Assembly (NCBI RefSeq): GCF_036324505.1
Contig: NC_086367.1
Span: 24,996,078-25,060,077, forward strand
Direction: 5' to 3'
DNA: 64,000 bases
Source: Eleginops maclovinus
Lineage: Eukaryota; Chordata; Actinopteri; Perciformes; Eleginopidae
Under the pieces are notes generated by a model. It was not told the origin of the DNA, ran no database searches, and saw nothing but the letters and a program-made list of their open reading frames with translations. How positions within the stretch are numbered: position 1 is the first letter of the stretch; each line of letters opens with the position of its first letter. Below, piece by piece: positions 1 through 64,000 of the stretch. Both the position numbers and the translations under genes were made by a program.

Positions 1-54013
<54,013 letters not shown>

Positions 54014-54033
54014 GTTGTCCTGCAGCTTTGGGA

Positions 54034-54146
54034 CAGGGGTCTGATGCTCCACTGCCCCCCCCCCACCCCACGCTCTCTTTATACTCACTCTGCAGCTCCG
54101 GGTCCAATCAGGTCTCAGGTTTCATGCAGCAGTTTCACCGTCCAAT
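54034..54146 (-). promoter_or_regulatory. Core promoter of the main syne1 first exon: TATA plus two inverted CCAAT boxes
   Basis: On the minus strand a TATAAA lies at 54083-54078, about 65 nt upstream of the ATG. Two ATTGG (inverted CCAAT, NF-Y type) motifs lie further upstream at 54104-54108 and 54142-54146. The spacing is that of a classical TATA promoter, which would place transcription start near 54050 and leave a 5' UTR of about 40 nt. The motifs are read directly; start-site use is inferred. Confidence 0.6.
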
Positions 54147-54179
54147 CACAGCACAGCTCACAGGCATCTGCAGGAGCAG

Positions 54180-54312
54180 AGTGTGTGAGAGGAGTGTGTG
54201 AGAGGAGTGTGTGAGAGCAGTGTGTGAGAGGAGTGTGTGAGAGCAGTGTGTGAGAGCAGTGTGTGAGAGGAGTGTTTGAGAGAGGAGTGTGTGAGAGGAG
54301 TGTTTGAGAGAG
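54180..54312. repeat. GAGAGGAGTGTGT-type repeat
   Basis: Irregular 12-16-bp units, about 130 bp, just upstream of the syne1 promoter. Confidence 0.92.
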
Positions 54313-54724
54313 GACACACCTTTAATCAGGTGACCAACCAACTAACCCTCAGCTGTTTTACTTTAAATAAAGGGGTGTAAAAAAGTCAGATTCTGCAAAA
54401 AATCGGATTTGAGTTTCTTTCACAGATCTGGATTAATGAATCAGACTGTAGTTCACCTGCAGTACATCCAGCAGCTACCCTGCAGTAAATCCAGCAGCTA
54501 CCCTGCAGTATACAAAGCCATTCAAACTAGCTGCACCTTTACCAGCTCTGAGAACACTTTAATGATCAATCATTATAAAACATATCAGAGATATTATTCT
54601 GAAATGGACCAATCAGACAATGACTACTTTTACTGTCGCTACTTTAAGTACATTTAGAGGAGAGTACTTTCTACTTTCACTGGAGGAACATTTAGAATAC
54701 TTTCACTGTGACAGAGTATTCCTA

Positions 54725-55900
54725 CACTCTGGTACTTCTACTTTACTCAAGTACAAGACCTGAGTACTTCTACTTTACTCAAGTACAAGACCTGAGTACT
54801 TCTACTTTACTCAAGTACAAGACCTGAGTACTTCTACTTTACTCAAGTACAAGACCTGAGTACTTCTACTTTACTCAAGTACAAGACCTGAGTACTTCTA
54901 CTTTACTCAAGTACAAACCTGAGTACTTCTACTTTACTCAAGTACAAGACCTGAGTACTTCTACTTTACTCAAGTACAAAATCTGAGTACTTCTACTTTA
55001 CTCAAGTACAAGACCTGAGTACTTCTACTTTACTCAAGTACAAGATCTGAGTACTTCTACTTTACTCAAGTACAAGATCTGAGTACTTCTACTTTACTCA
55101 AGTACAAGACCTGAGTACTTCTACTTTACTCAAGTACAAGACCTGAGTACTTCTACTTTACTCAAGTACAAGATCTGAGTACTTCTACTTTACTCAAGTA
55201 CAAGACCTGAGTACTTCTACTTTACTCAAGTAGCTACAAGATCTGAGTACTTCTACTTTACTCAAGTACAAGATCTGAGTACTTCTACTTTACTCAAGTA
55301 CAAGACCTGAGTACTTCTACTTTACTCAAGTACAAGACCTGAGTACTTCTACTTTACTCAAGTACAAGACCTGAGTACTTCTACTTTACTCAAGTACAAG
55401 ATCTGAGTACTTCTACTTTACTCAAGTACAAGACCTGAGTACTTCTACTTTACTCAAGTACAAGACCTGAGTACTTCTACTTTGCTCAAGTACAAGATCT
55501 GAGTACTTCTACTTTACTCAAGTACAGGATCTGAGTACTTCTACTTTACTCAAGTACAAGACCTGAGTACTTCTACTTTACTCAAGAACAAGATCTGAGT
55601 ACTTCTACTTTACTCAAGTACAAGATCTGAGTACTTCTACTTTACTCAAGTACAAGATCTGAGTACTTCTACTTTACTCAAGTACAAGACCTGAGTACTT
55701 CTACTTTACTCAAGTACAAGATCTGAGTACTTCTACTTTACTCAAGTACAAGACCTGAGTACTTCTACTTTACTCAAGTACAAGATCTGAGTACTTCTAC
55801 TTTACTCAAGTACAAGATCTGAGTACTTCTACTTTACTCAAGTACAAGACCTGAGTACTTCTACTTTACTCAAGTACAAGACCTGAGTACTTCTACTTCT
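54725..55900. repeat. 32-bp minisatellite, about 36 copies
   Basis: Core CTTCTACTTTACTCAAGTAC followed by AAGACCTGAGTA or AAGATCTGAGTA. A TACTCAAGTA-type repeat is familiar to me from many fish genomes. It is upstream of syne1. Confidence 0.97.
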
Positions 55901-56039
55901 TCCACCTCCGTGTAAAATGCATACTTCCTGCAGTTACAGTATTGTATGTGCTCATACTGTTTGACTTTGTACAACATGTTGAATGCAGTACTTTCACTAC
56001 ACGGAATATTTCACACTGCAGTACTTCTACTTTGAGTGA

Positions 56040-56340
56040 GCGCGCGCGCGCTGGTCACGTGTTTGTGCTCCTCTAAAGGTAATCATAGTAATAAAACTCA
56101 CTCGGGTTCCGGTTTGAATTAGCGCCAGTCTACCGGAGAGGTAGTCTCTACACCCAGAACCAGAGGAGAGTAAACCCTGTTAGAGACCGGGACCCGGACA
56201 GCCCGCAGGGACCGGGGTTATTCTAAATGAAGTGGACTGAAAGAGGCTTCAGTCTGAAGTCTCTCACCGCTCAGCTGCAGATCCTCTCAGCGGAAGTGTG
56301 TGTGTCTGTTGCCTCGTTTCCATGGTTACTGCGGTGGTGT
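56040..56340. promoter_or_regulatory. CpG-rich patch, candidate promoter / 5' exon
   Basis: Contains GCGCGCGCGC, a GGTCACGTG E-box (about 56053), CCGG-rich text and GTTTCCATGGTTAC, which resembles an RFX X-box (about 56317). It contrasts with the AT-rich repeats around it. A 69-codon plus-strand ORF starts at 56227, but I do not recognise it. It could be a 5' untranslated exon of a plus-strand gene, or a distal syne1 element. Confidence 0.3.
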
Positions 56341-56529
56341 GAAACCAGTAACCAGAATAAAGAAGGAGAAAAGAAACGTTCTCAGATCAGCGACAACGTT
56401 TTAATATTACCAACTGAACCTCGAAATACTGACTGAGGGTCAGAACGAAAAAGTTTCTCAAAGTCATCGAAATATTTGTCAAAAAAATGTGAAACTTTAT
56501 TTAAATGCTCAGTGACAAGAGCACTCCAC

Positions 56530-57660
56530 ATGCAGTACCATGCAGTACAATGCAGTACCATGCAGTACCATGCAGTACCATGCAGTACCATGCAGTACCA
56601 TGCAGTACCATGCAGTACCATGCAGTACAATGCAGTACAATGCAGTACAATGCAGTACCATGCAGTACCATGCAGTACAATGCAGTACAATGCAGTACAA
56701 TGCAGTACCATGCAGTACAATGCAGTACAATGCAGTACAATGCAGTACAATGCAGTACAATGCAGTACCATGCAGTACCATGCAGTACCATGCAGTACAA
56801 TGAAGTACAATGAAGTACAATGCAGTACAATGCAGTACCATGCAGTACAATGCAGTACCATGCAGTACAATGCAGTACAATGCAGTACAATGCAGTACAA
56901 TGAAGTACAATGCAGTACAATGAAGTACAATGAAGTACAATGCAGAACAATGCAGTACAATGCAGTACAATGCAGTACAATGAAGTACAATGCAGTACAA
57001 TGAAGTACAATGAAGTACAATGCAGTACAATGCAGTACAATGAAGTACAATGAAGTACAATGCAGTACAATGCAGTACAATGAAGTACAATGCAGTACAA
57101 TGCAGTACAATGCAGTACAATGAAGTACAATGCAGTACAATGAAGTACAATGCAGTACAATGCAGTACAATGCAGTACAATGCAGTACAATGAAGTATAA
57201 TGGAGTATAGTGAAGTATAATGGAGTATAATGCAGTATAATGAAGTATAATGGAGTATAATGAAGTATAATGGAGTATAATGAAGTATAATGAAGTATAA
57301 TATAATGAAGTATAATGGAGTATAATGGAGTATAATGAAGTATAATGGAGTATAATGGAGTATATTGAAGTATAATGAAGTATAATGGAGTATAATGGAG
57401 TATAATGGAGTATAATGAAGTATAATGGAGTATAATGGAGTATATTGAAGTATAATGGAGTCTAATGGAGTATATTGAAGTATAATGGAGTCTAATGGAG
57501 TATATTGAAGTATAATGGAGTATAATGGAGTATAATGGAGTATAATGAAGTATAATGGAGTATAATGGAGTATAATGGAGTATAATGAAGTATAATGGAG
57601 TATAATGGAGTATAGTGAAGTATAATGAAGTATAATGGAGTATAATGAAGTATAATGGAG
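56530..57660. repeat. 10-bp minisatellite in two blocks (TGCAGTACAA, then TGAAGTATAA)
   Basis: 56530-57180 is TGCAGTACMA/TGAAGTACAA; 57181-57660 is TGAAGTATAA/TGGAGTATAA. The period is 10 bp, with a switch in composition at the join. Long cysteine/tyrosine reading frames here are artefacts. Confidence 0.97.
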
Positions 57661-58623
57661 TGCTTGGATGTGACAGTGTCATAATAGATGCGGCAGTGCC
57701 CCCTGCTGGGTGCGCTGTGACATGAAGGAACATTTAGAAAGCATTCCCTCATCTAAACTCTATCATGTCTCTCCCTAAATCCTCTCGCCCTACCTGTGTG
57801 TGTTTGGGGAGGAATGTGTCTGAAGAGCAGAGGGCTTGATGGAAATAAAGTCTGTCCTGATCTCTGAGCTGCAACAATGGGAGGAAATCCCTCAGAGCTG
57901 CGGACCCTCCTCTCACTCTATCCTCTACCCAGGACTCAGGGAGGGAGGGGTCTGCAAAGCTCTCAAAGCAGACTAACAAACCTCCTCAAGAGAAGGAGTT
58001 ATTATGACTAGTTTAGGGAACTAATGGTGTTTAGGAAAATCCATGGATAGTTAGAGCAACATTAAGAGACATTTCAGCCAAAACTGCAACTAAATGTAGT
58101 TATTTTATTTCTTTATAAGGTTCCCACTGGTTCTAAGGTCATAAATCAACCCAAACATTGAATAACCAGTCCGTTTCATCACATCTGTGTCCAGTTTAAC
58201 ATGAAGAACTGCTTCATCGGCAGCTCCTCTCACAGCCTGCACACTACCAACCCATCGGAGGAGTTTCATTACAGTAGAGAAGCTTTATTTTTATTGCAAA
58301 ACCCAGTCCAGATTCAGAGTTGAAATACTCACATACTGAAGTGTATTGCCTGATCTCCTCTGCAGGGCTGCTGATCTACTTCCCCTCTCAGCCATTGTTA
58401 GCTGATGGAGAGGAAATGATGCAGAGGAAGCCCCCGGCTCCCAGCGTCATGTCCCACACTGATAACAAACCCTGCTAATTTTAAAGCGGAGGGGGAGGAA
58501 GCACGACAGAGAGAGCTTCCTCTGCAGGAGAAACTGCTGCTCAGTCTCAGAGAGATTTGGGGTCTCAGGGTCTCAGGGTCTCAGAGGGTCTCAGGGTTTC
58601 TGCAGACCCCCTCATGTGGAGTT

Positions 58624-58678
58624 ATGGCACAAAATGAAACGCACCCTCTGCTGGAGATACTGAACTCCTTCAACCTGG
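58624..58678 (+). CDS. Candidate first coding exon of a plus-strand gene, possibly myct1
   Basis: The ATG at 58624 (G at -3 and +4) opens MAQNETHPLLEILNSFNL plus one base, ending at a strong donor G|GTGAGT; without splicing the frame stops four codons later. TTTCTGCAG at 58597-58605 could be an acceptor for an upstream 5' UTR exon. In human, MYCT1 lies next to the SYNE1 5' end in divergent orientation. Its internal start (MANNT… followed by …MSF) is faintly similar. No second exon is visible in the window, so identity is an inference from position and weak similarity. Confidence 0.33.
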
Positions 58679-58679
58679 G

Positions 58680-59160
58680 TGAGTCTGTTTGATTCTGCTG
58701 GATCTGATGGGATACTTCCAGAGAGGGAGAGCAGCTTTGGAAAAAGCACAGAAAAATCTAACAAAAACTTGTATTTCTACATCATAAATGTGTTTAGTCG
58801 AACAGAACAGAACGCCTTTATTGTCTTTAAACAGAAATATACAGTGAGGTGTTGTAGTCAACCTTCCAACCAATGAAAACACTTAATCGAGAGGTTCTAC
58901 GTCTTTAAAGGAGCATCAAAAGATGTACAGTGTTTAAAATGCTCATGAGCTGGGTAATTAAATCATATTGCACTTAAAGGACGGTTGGTTGAACAGCGCT
59001 GTTTTTCAGTCTGTGTTTTAAATGTCCTGTAATCAACTTAAAGTCTCTTTCATCATTTTATTTAATATACAGGCTATATTTATTTATATCTTTGTCATAA
59101 TATATTCTCCCTTTATAGTCATTTATATTTCCTTTTGGGTCATTTTGCATTAATTTCTTC
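58680..59160. other. Intergenic or intronic, nothing certain
   Basis: Mostly unique A/T-rich sequence. The stretch near 58800-58860 (GAACAGAACGCCTTTATTGT…) resembles the tail of a retroelement, low confidence. Confidence 0.4.
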
Positions 59161-59163
59161 ATG

Positions 59164-60246
59164 TTGTGTTTATATTTATTTATTATTAATATTACTATTA
59201 TTGTTATTTTTAATATTACTATTATTATTATTATTATTATTATTAATATTACTATTATTGTTATTATTAATATTACTATTATTGTTATTATTAATATTAC
59301 TATTATGTTATTTTTAATATTACTATTATTGTTATTTTTAATATTGTTATTACTATTATTAATATTATTATTATTATTATTATTAATATTACTATTATTG
59401 TTATTATTATTATTACTATTATGTTATTATTAATATTACTATTATTGTTATTATTATTAATACTATTATGTTATTATTAATATTACTATTATTGTTATTT
59501 TTAATATTATTATTATTATTATTATTAATATTACTATTATTGTTATTATTATTATTACTATTATGTTATTATTAATATTACTATTATTGTTATTATTAAT
59601 ATTACTATTATTGTTATTTTTAATATTACTATTATTATTATTTTTAATATTACTATTATTGTTATTTTTAATATTACTATTATGTTATTTTTAATATTAC
59701 TATTATGTTATTTTTAATATTACTATTATTATTATTATTAATATTACTATTATGTTATTATTAATATTACTATTATTATTATTATTAATATTACTATTAT
59801 TGTTATTATTAATATTACTATTATTGTTATTTTTAATATTACTATTATTATTATTATTAATATTACTATTATTGTTATTTTTAATATTACTATTATTGTT
59901 ATTATTAATATTACTATTATGTTATTTTTAATATTACTATTATTGTTATTATTAATATTACTATTATTATTATTTTTAATATTACTATTATTATTATTAT
60001 TAATATTACTATTATTGTTATTATTAATATTACTATTATGTTATTTTTAATATTACTATTATGTTATTATTAATATTACTATTATTGTTATTTTTAATAT
60101 TACTATTATTATTATTATTAATATTACTATTATTGTTATTTTTAATATTACTATTATTATTATTTTTAATATTACTATTATGTTATTATTAATATTACTA
60201 TTATTGTTATTTTTAATAATACTATTATTGTTATTTTTAATATTGT
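59164..60246. repeat. ATT/ATTACT repeat of about 1.1 kb
   Basis: Irregular repeat of TATTAATATTACTATTATTG-like units (period about 20-26 bp), entirely A/T except for sparse C and G. Confidence 0.96.
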
Positions 60247-60249
60247 TAT

Positions 60250-60732
60250 TGCACTCTAACATTTTACCCAGTTTATTTATTTTTAATCCACTAATCTTAC
60301 TTATTTCTTTAATTGTTTTAAAAAAGCATGCAAACTGTCTTTTTCTGTTTTGTTTTTAAGGGTTAGACATAAATATAAACCCAGAATTTCTTGCAACAGA
60401 TATTGCTGAGAAATGACGGCATCAGATGAAAAATAATAAATATCAGATGTATAACGAGCGAAGAAACACCAAAGAGTAGAACAGCTCAACAGAAGAGAAG
60501 AGGGGAAGTGTACTGGATTATTCTGCATGATTTTCTCTAAACTTTCTCAAAACAACTTTCTGCACAAACTCTAAAAATCCATTTCCATTTAGAGACTCAG
60601 TTTCAATAAGAGAGAGAGGGAGGGAGAGGGAGACAGAGAGAGACGGAGAGATAGAGAGAGAGAGGGGCATGGAGTTTTTCTTTTTTTCTGAACACTACTT
60701 TGTACGGTGGCTGTGAGGGGACATTGAAAAAC
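60250..60732. other. Unique sequence with a (GA)n patch
   Basis: Only a GAGA-rich patch at about 60605-60665 stands out. I see no coding signal. Confidence 0.5.
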
Positions 60733-60887
60733 TAAAGAAGAAGAAGAGGAAGAAGAAGAAGGAGAACAAGGAGAACAAGAAGGAGAAGAAGAAGAAGGAG
60801 AAGAAGAAGGAGAAGGAGAAGAAGAAGGAGAAGGAGGAGAAGAAGAAGGAGAAGAAGAAGAAGAAGGAGAAGAAGAACAAGAAGGGT
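60733..60887. repeat. (GAA)n/(GGA) microsatellite
   Basis: About 155 bp of AAG/GAA with GGAGAA variants, ending at the 3' end of the LINE fragment. Confidence 0.95.
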
Positions 60888-60889
60888 AC

Positions 60890-62025
60890 CTAAGCGAAGT
60901 CTGTCAATATGTGGTGCGAGATCTCGGACCTACACCATAGCTTTATTATACGTTATCATTTGCACATTCAACAAAAAATACCAATTCCTCACCGACAAAC
61001 ACACATTCATAAATAGGATGAATAAGATTAGAGGAGACCGTCTCCCATGATGAGCTTGTCCTCTGACACAGAGCAAAGTGCTTTGATGAGACTCCAAACT
61101 TGCTGGAACGTGGCCAGATCTCCTGTGGTTTTATAAAAGCTGAAATCAATCTGAAGTCTGGACTTGATCCTGTTAGCACACACAGCAACAGGCTCAACAT
61201 TTACATTTCCCTCCACCTTCCTCTTCCTGCTGAGATACACCGCCATGTTGGCCCGGATCTCACTCCCATCCGAGCTGCCAGTTGAGTGGGGTCTTCCAGT
61301 CCAGGTCCAGTCAGCTCCACCACCTGCCCCAGAAGGTAAACTCCTGCAGTCCTCAGCTGTCTGGATGCCGCTGCTCCCATCCAGCTGGGGTAGTCCAGTA
61401 TCGTCCCACACAGGACGGGCTCCTTTAAAAGCCAGTGCAGGGAGTCCACCTGCCCCTGCCTCTGTCTCTGCAGCATGTTCCAAACGCTAAAAACATTCTT
61501 ATAAAAGCCTGGCAGAGACGAGGTGTCCACGGTGTGTTCATGAAGACAGTTAAACTCCAGACCCAGACCGTTAAAACGCTGCAGGATGCAACGGGATAGA
61601 GGCCTCCACAAAGTGTCCATCGGTCCAGTCAACAGTCTTTGAATGAACTGCAGACGGAAAGCAGCGCCCCTGCTGGCCAGGTGGTCCAGTCCCTGCCCCC
61701 CCTGTTCTTTGGGGAGGAAAAGGACACTCTGAGGTATCCAGTGCAACTGATCCCAAATAAAATCAACTAAAACCTTTTGGATCTGGGACAGGAGTGAAGC
61801 TGGAGGATCGACACAGCGCAGCCGGTGCCAGAGGGCAGATGAGACTAAATTATTTAAAATCAAGGTTCAGCCTCTGTACGACATTTTTGGAAGCAGTCAT
61901 TTCCATTTAGAAAGCCGACCTTTGACCTTTTCAAGGACATTGTCACAATTCTTTATTTTGTTAGCCTACTTGCCTAAAAACACCCCAAGGTATTTAAAAC
62001 CTCCTCTTTTCCAGAGGCAGGGAGA
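60890..62025 (-). mobile_element. Tx1/L1-type LINE fragment (3' part of reverse transcriptase ORF), dead
   Basis: On the minus strand, from about 62025, the translation gives GGFKYLGVFLG and VLEKVKGRLSKWK, then LILNNLVSSALWHRL, VDFIWDQLHWIPQSVLFLPK and EQGGQGLDHLASRGAAFRLQ. These are hallmarks of the post-catalytic part of Tx1-clade L1 ORF2 proteins in fish. In-frame stops occur near 61870-61960 and the frame shifts around 61200-61250, so it is inactive. It is 5'-truncated near a GAGA tract (62025) and its 3' side meets a (GAA)n repeat. Confidence 0.8.
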
Positions 62026-62185
62026 GAGAGAGAGAGACAGAGAGAGAGACAGAGAGAGCCCACGCTGTGAGGACAGGGTGATGTAACTCAGCTCAGAATA
62101 TCCAGAAACAGGATCAATAAAGACTGAAGAACATCCCAGAATAACTTCTGCTGCTGAGGCAACAACAGCTCCTCAGATAAGATGA

Positions 62186-62582
62186 GATAAGATGAGGTGA
62201 GGTGAGGTGAGGTGAGGGGTGAGGTGAGGTGAGGGGTGGTGAGGTGAGGGGTGAGGTGAGGTGAGGTGAGGTGAGGTGAGGTGAGGTGAGGGGTGAGGTG
62301 AGGTGAGGTGAGGTGAGGTGAGGGGTGAGGTGAGGTGAGGTGAGGTGAGGTGAGGGGTGAGGTGAGGTGAGGTGAGGTGAGGGGTGGTGAGGTGAGGTGA
62401 GGGGTGAGGTGAGGTGAGGTGAGGTGAGGTGAGGCGAGGTGAGGGGTGAGGTGAGGTGAGGTGAGGTGAGGTGAGGTGAGGTGAGGTGAGGTGAGGTGAG
62501 GTGAGGTGAGGTGAGGTGAGGGGTGAGGTGAGGTGAGGTGAGGTGAAGTGAGGGGTGAGGTGAGGTGAGGTGAAGTGAGGTG
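62186..62582. repeat. (GGTGA)n pentanucleotide, about 80 copies
   Basis: GGTGA with GGGGTGA variants, about 397 bp. The SPHLT-type reading frames are artefacts. Confidence 0.97.
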
Positions 62583-62705
62583 TACCTTTATTAATCTCCG
62601 TGGGGAAATTCAGTGTTGAAGCAGCAACAGAGAAGAGGAAACAGAACAGGTTCACACAGGATATGAAACACACTTTAAAATACAAACAAAACATTCTAAA
62701 AACTA
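62583..62705. mobile_element. Possible retroelement tail
   Basis: CCTTTATTAATCTCCGTGGG then GAAATTCAGTGTTGAAGC recalls a motif found at the ends of interspersed repeats in fish. There are no boundaries or coding sequence. Confidence 0.25.
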
Positions 62706-64000
62706 AACAGAGATATACAGGTGAGTAACGAGAGTATTGTGAAAGATATACAGATGAGTAACGAGAGTATTGTGAATGATATACAGATGAGTAACGAGAG
62801 TATTGTGAAAGATATACAGTTGAGTAACGAGAGTATTGTTAAAGATATACAGTTGAGTAACGAGAGTATTGTTAAAGATATACAGGTGAGTAACGAGAGT
62901 ATTGTTAAAGATATACAGATGAGTAACGAGAGTATTGTTAAAGATATACAGATGAGTAACGAGAGTATTGTGAAAGATATACAGATGAGTAACGAGAGTA
63001 TTGTGAAAGATATACAGATGAGTAACGAGAGTATTGTGAAAGATATACAGATGAGTAACGAGAGTATTGTGAAAGATATACAGATGAGTAACGAGAGTAT
63101 TGTTAAAGATATACAGGTGAGTAACGAGAGTATTGTTAAAGATATACAGGTGAGTAACGAGAGTATTGTTAAAGATATACAGATGAGTAACGAGAGTATT
63201 GTGAAAGATATACAGATGAGTAACGAGAGTATTGTGAAAGATATACAGATGAGTAACGAGAGTATTGTGAAAGATATACAGATGAGTAACGAGAGTATTG
63301 TTAAAGATATACAGATGAGTAACGAGAGTATTGTTAAAGATATACAGATGAGTAACGAGAGTATTGTTAAACATATACAGATGAGTAACGAGAGTATTGT
63401 GAAAGATATACAGATGAGTAACGAGAGTATTGTGAAAGATATACAGATGAGTAACGAGAGTATTGTGAAAGATATACAGATGAGTAACGAGAGTATTGTG
63501 AAAGATATACAGATGAGTAACGAGAGTATTGTTAAAGATATACAATGAGTAACGAGAGTATTGTTAAAGATATACAGATGAGTAACGAGAGTATTGTTAA
63601 AGATATACAGATGAGTAACGAGAGTATTGTTAAAGATATACAGATGAGTAACGAGAGTATTGTTAAAGATATACAGGTGAGTAACGAGAGTATTGTGAAT
63701 GATATACAGATGAGTAACGAGAGTATTGTTAAAGATATACAGATAAGTAACGAGAGTATTGTGAAAGATATACAGATGAGTAACGAGAGTATTGTTAAAG
63801 ATATACAGATGAGTAACGAGAGTATTGTTAAAGATATACAGATGAGTAACGAGAGTATTGTTAAAGATATACAGATGAGTAACGAGAGTATTGTTAAAGA
63901 TATACAGATAAGTAACGAGAGTATTGTGAAAGATGTACAGGTGAGTAACGAGAGTATTGTTAAAGATATACAGATAAGTAACGAGAGTATTGTGAAAGAT
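62706..64000. repeat. 33-bp minisatellite, at least 39 copies, running off the right edge
   Basis: Units contain ATATACAGATGAGTAACGAG and then AGTATTGTGAAAG or AGTATTGTTAAAG. The period of 33 bp keeps one frame open on each strand for over 270 codons (MSNESIVKDIQ repeated on plus). Composition and context argue for non-coding satellite. Confidence 0.96.

Noticed and set aside
56382..57733. Cys-Thr-Ala-Leu-Tyr type reading frames of up to 410 codons
   Set aside because: Artefacts of the 10-bp satellite.
62173..62694. Ser-Pro-His-Leu-Thr repeat protein
   Set aside because: Translation of the GGTGA pentanucleotide array.

Overview
The window is vertebrate genomic DNA, most probably from a ray-finned (teleost) fish. 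The evidence is short GT-AG introns, very dense (CA)n and minisatellite content, and fossil hAT and Tx1-type LINE elements of kinds I associate with fish. It is dominated by one gene: the 5' half of syne1 (nesprin-1), which runs on the minus strand from an ATG at 54013 to the left edge, where it is still open. I could place 77 coding exons (about 4,720 codons) by matching splice sites and phases exon by exon. Phases join without a break everywhere except one exon (5137-5296), which carries a frame lesion. The product starts with two actin-binding calponin-homology domains (exons between 46338 and 32729), followed by roughly 40 spectrin repeats. The rod's C-terminal half and the KASH anchor lie beyond the window. 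I call SYNE1 rather than SYNE2 from the N-terminus (…DIANVMHKLQ…), the CH linker and the rod sequence. I cannot say whether it is the a or b paralogue.

Layout. 1-30 kb: closely packed spectrin-repeat exons separated by micro- and minisatellite introns; one intron is about 1.2 kb of AAT repeat and another about 1.1 kb of a 35-bp repeat. 30-36 kb: a 33-nt candidate microexon, a 1.5-kb array of 20-bp units, the CH2 exons and most CH1 exons. 36-46 kb: a large intron inside CH1 holding nested hAT elements (outer copy 36606-43134, inner dead transposase copy about 38139-43034, an 89-bp MITE with a perfect 8-bp target duplication) and 850 bp of TA repeat. 46-54 kb: CH1 exon 2, a phase-compatible alternative first exon at 47320-47389, and the main first exon with a TATA box and two inverted CCAAT boxes at 54078-54146. 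54-64 kb: intergenic DNA, mostly tandem arrays (32-, 10-, 5- and 33-bp units), a dead Tx1-like LINE, a CpG-rich patch at about 56.1 kb and a possible plus-strand first coding exon at 58624-58678. That exon lies where MYCT1 would be expected from human gene order.

The genic content is therefore essentially one cytoskeletal linker gene. Nesprin-1 joins actin to the nuclear envelope through LINC complexes. The most interesting features are in its introns. Long (CA)n tracts sit directly after several donors and (UG)n tracts directly before several acceptors, always in that orientation on the transcript, so the flanking introns are mutually complementary. I saw no bacterial or CRISPR-like system. 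Gene names rest on remembered family sequences, not on database searches.
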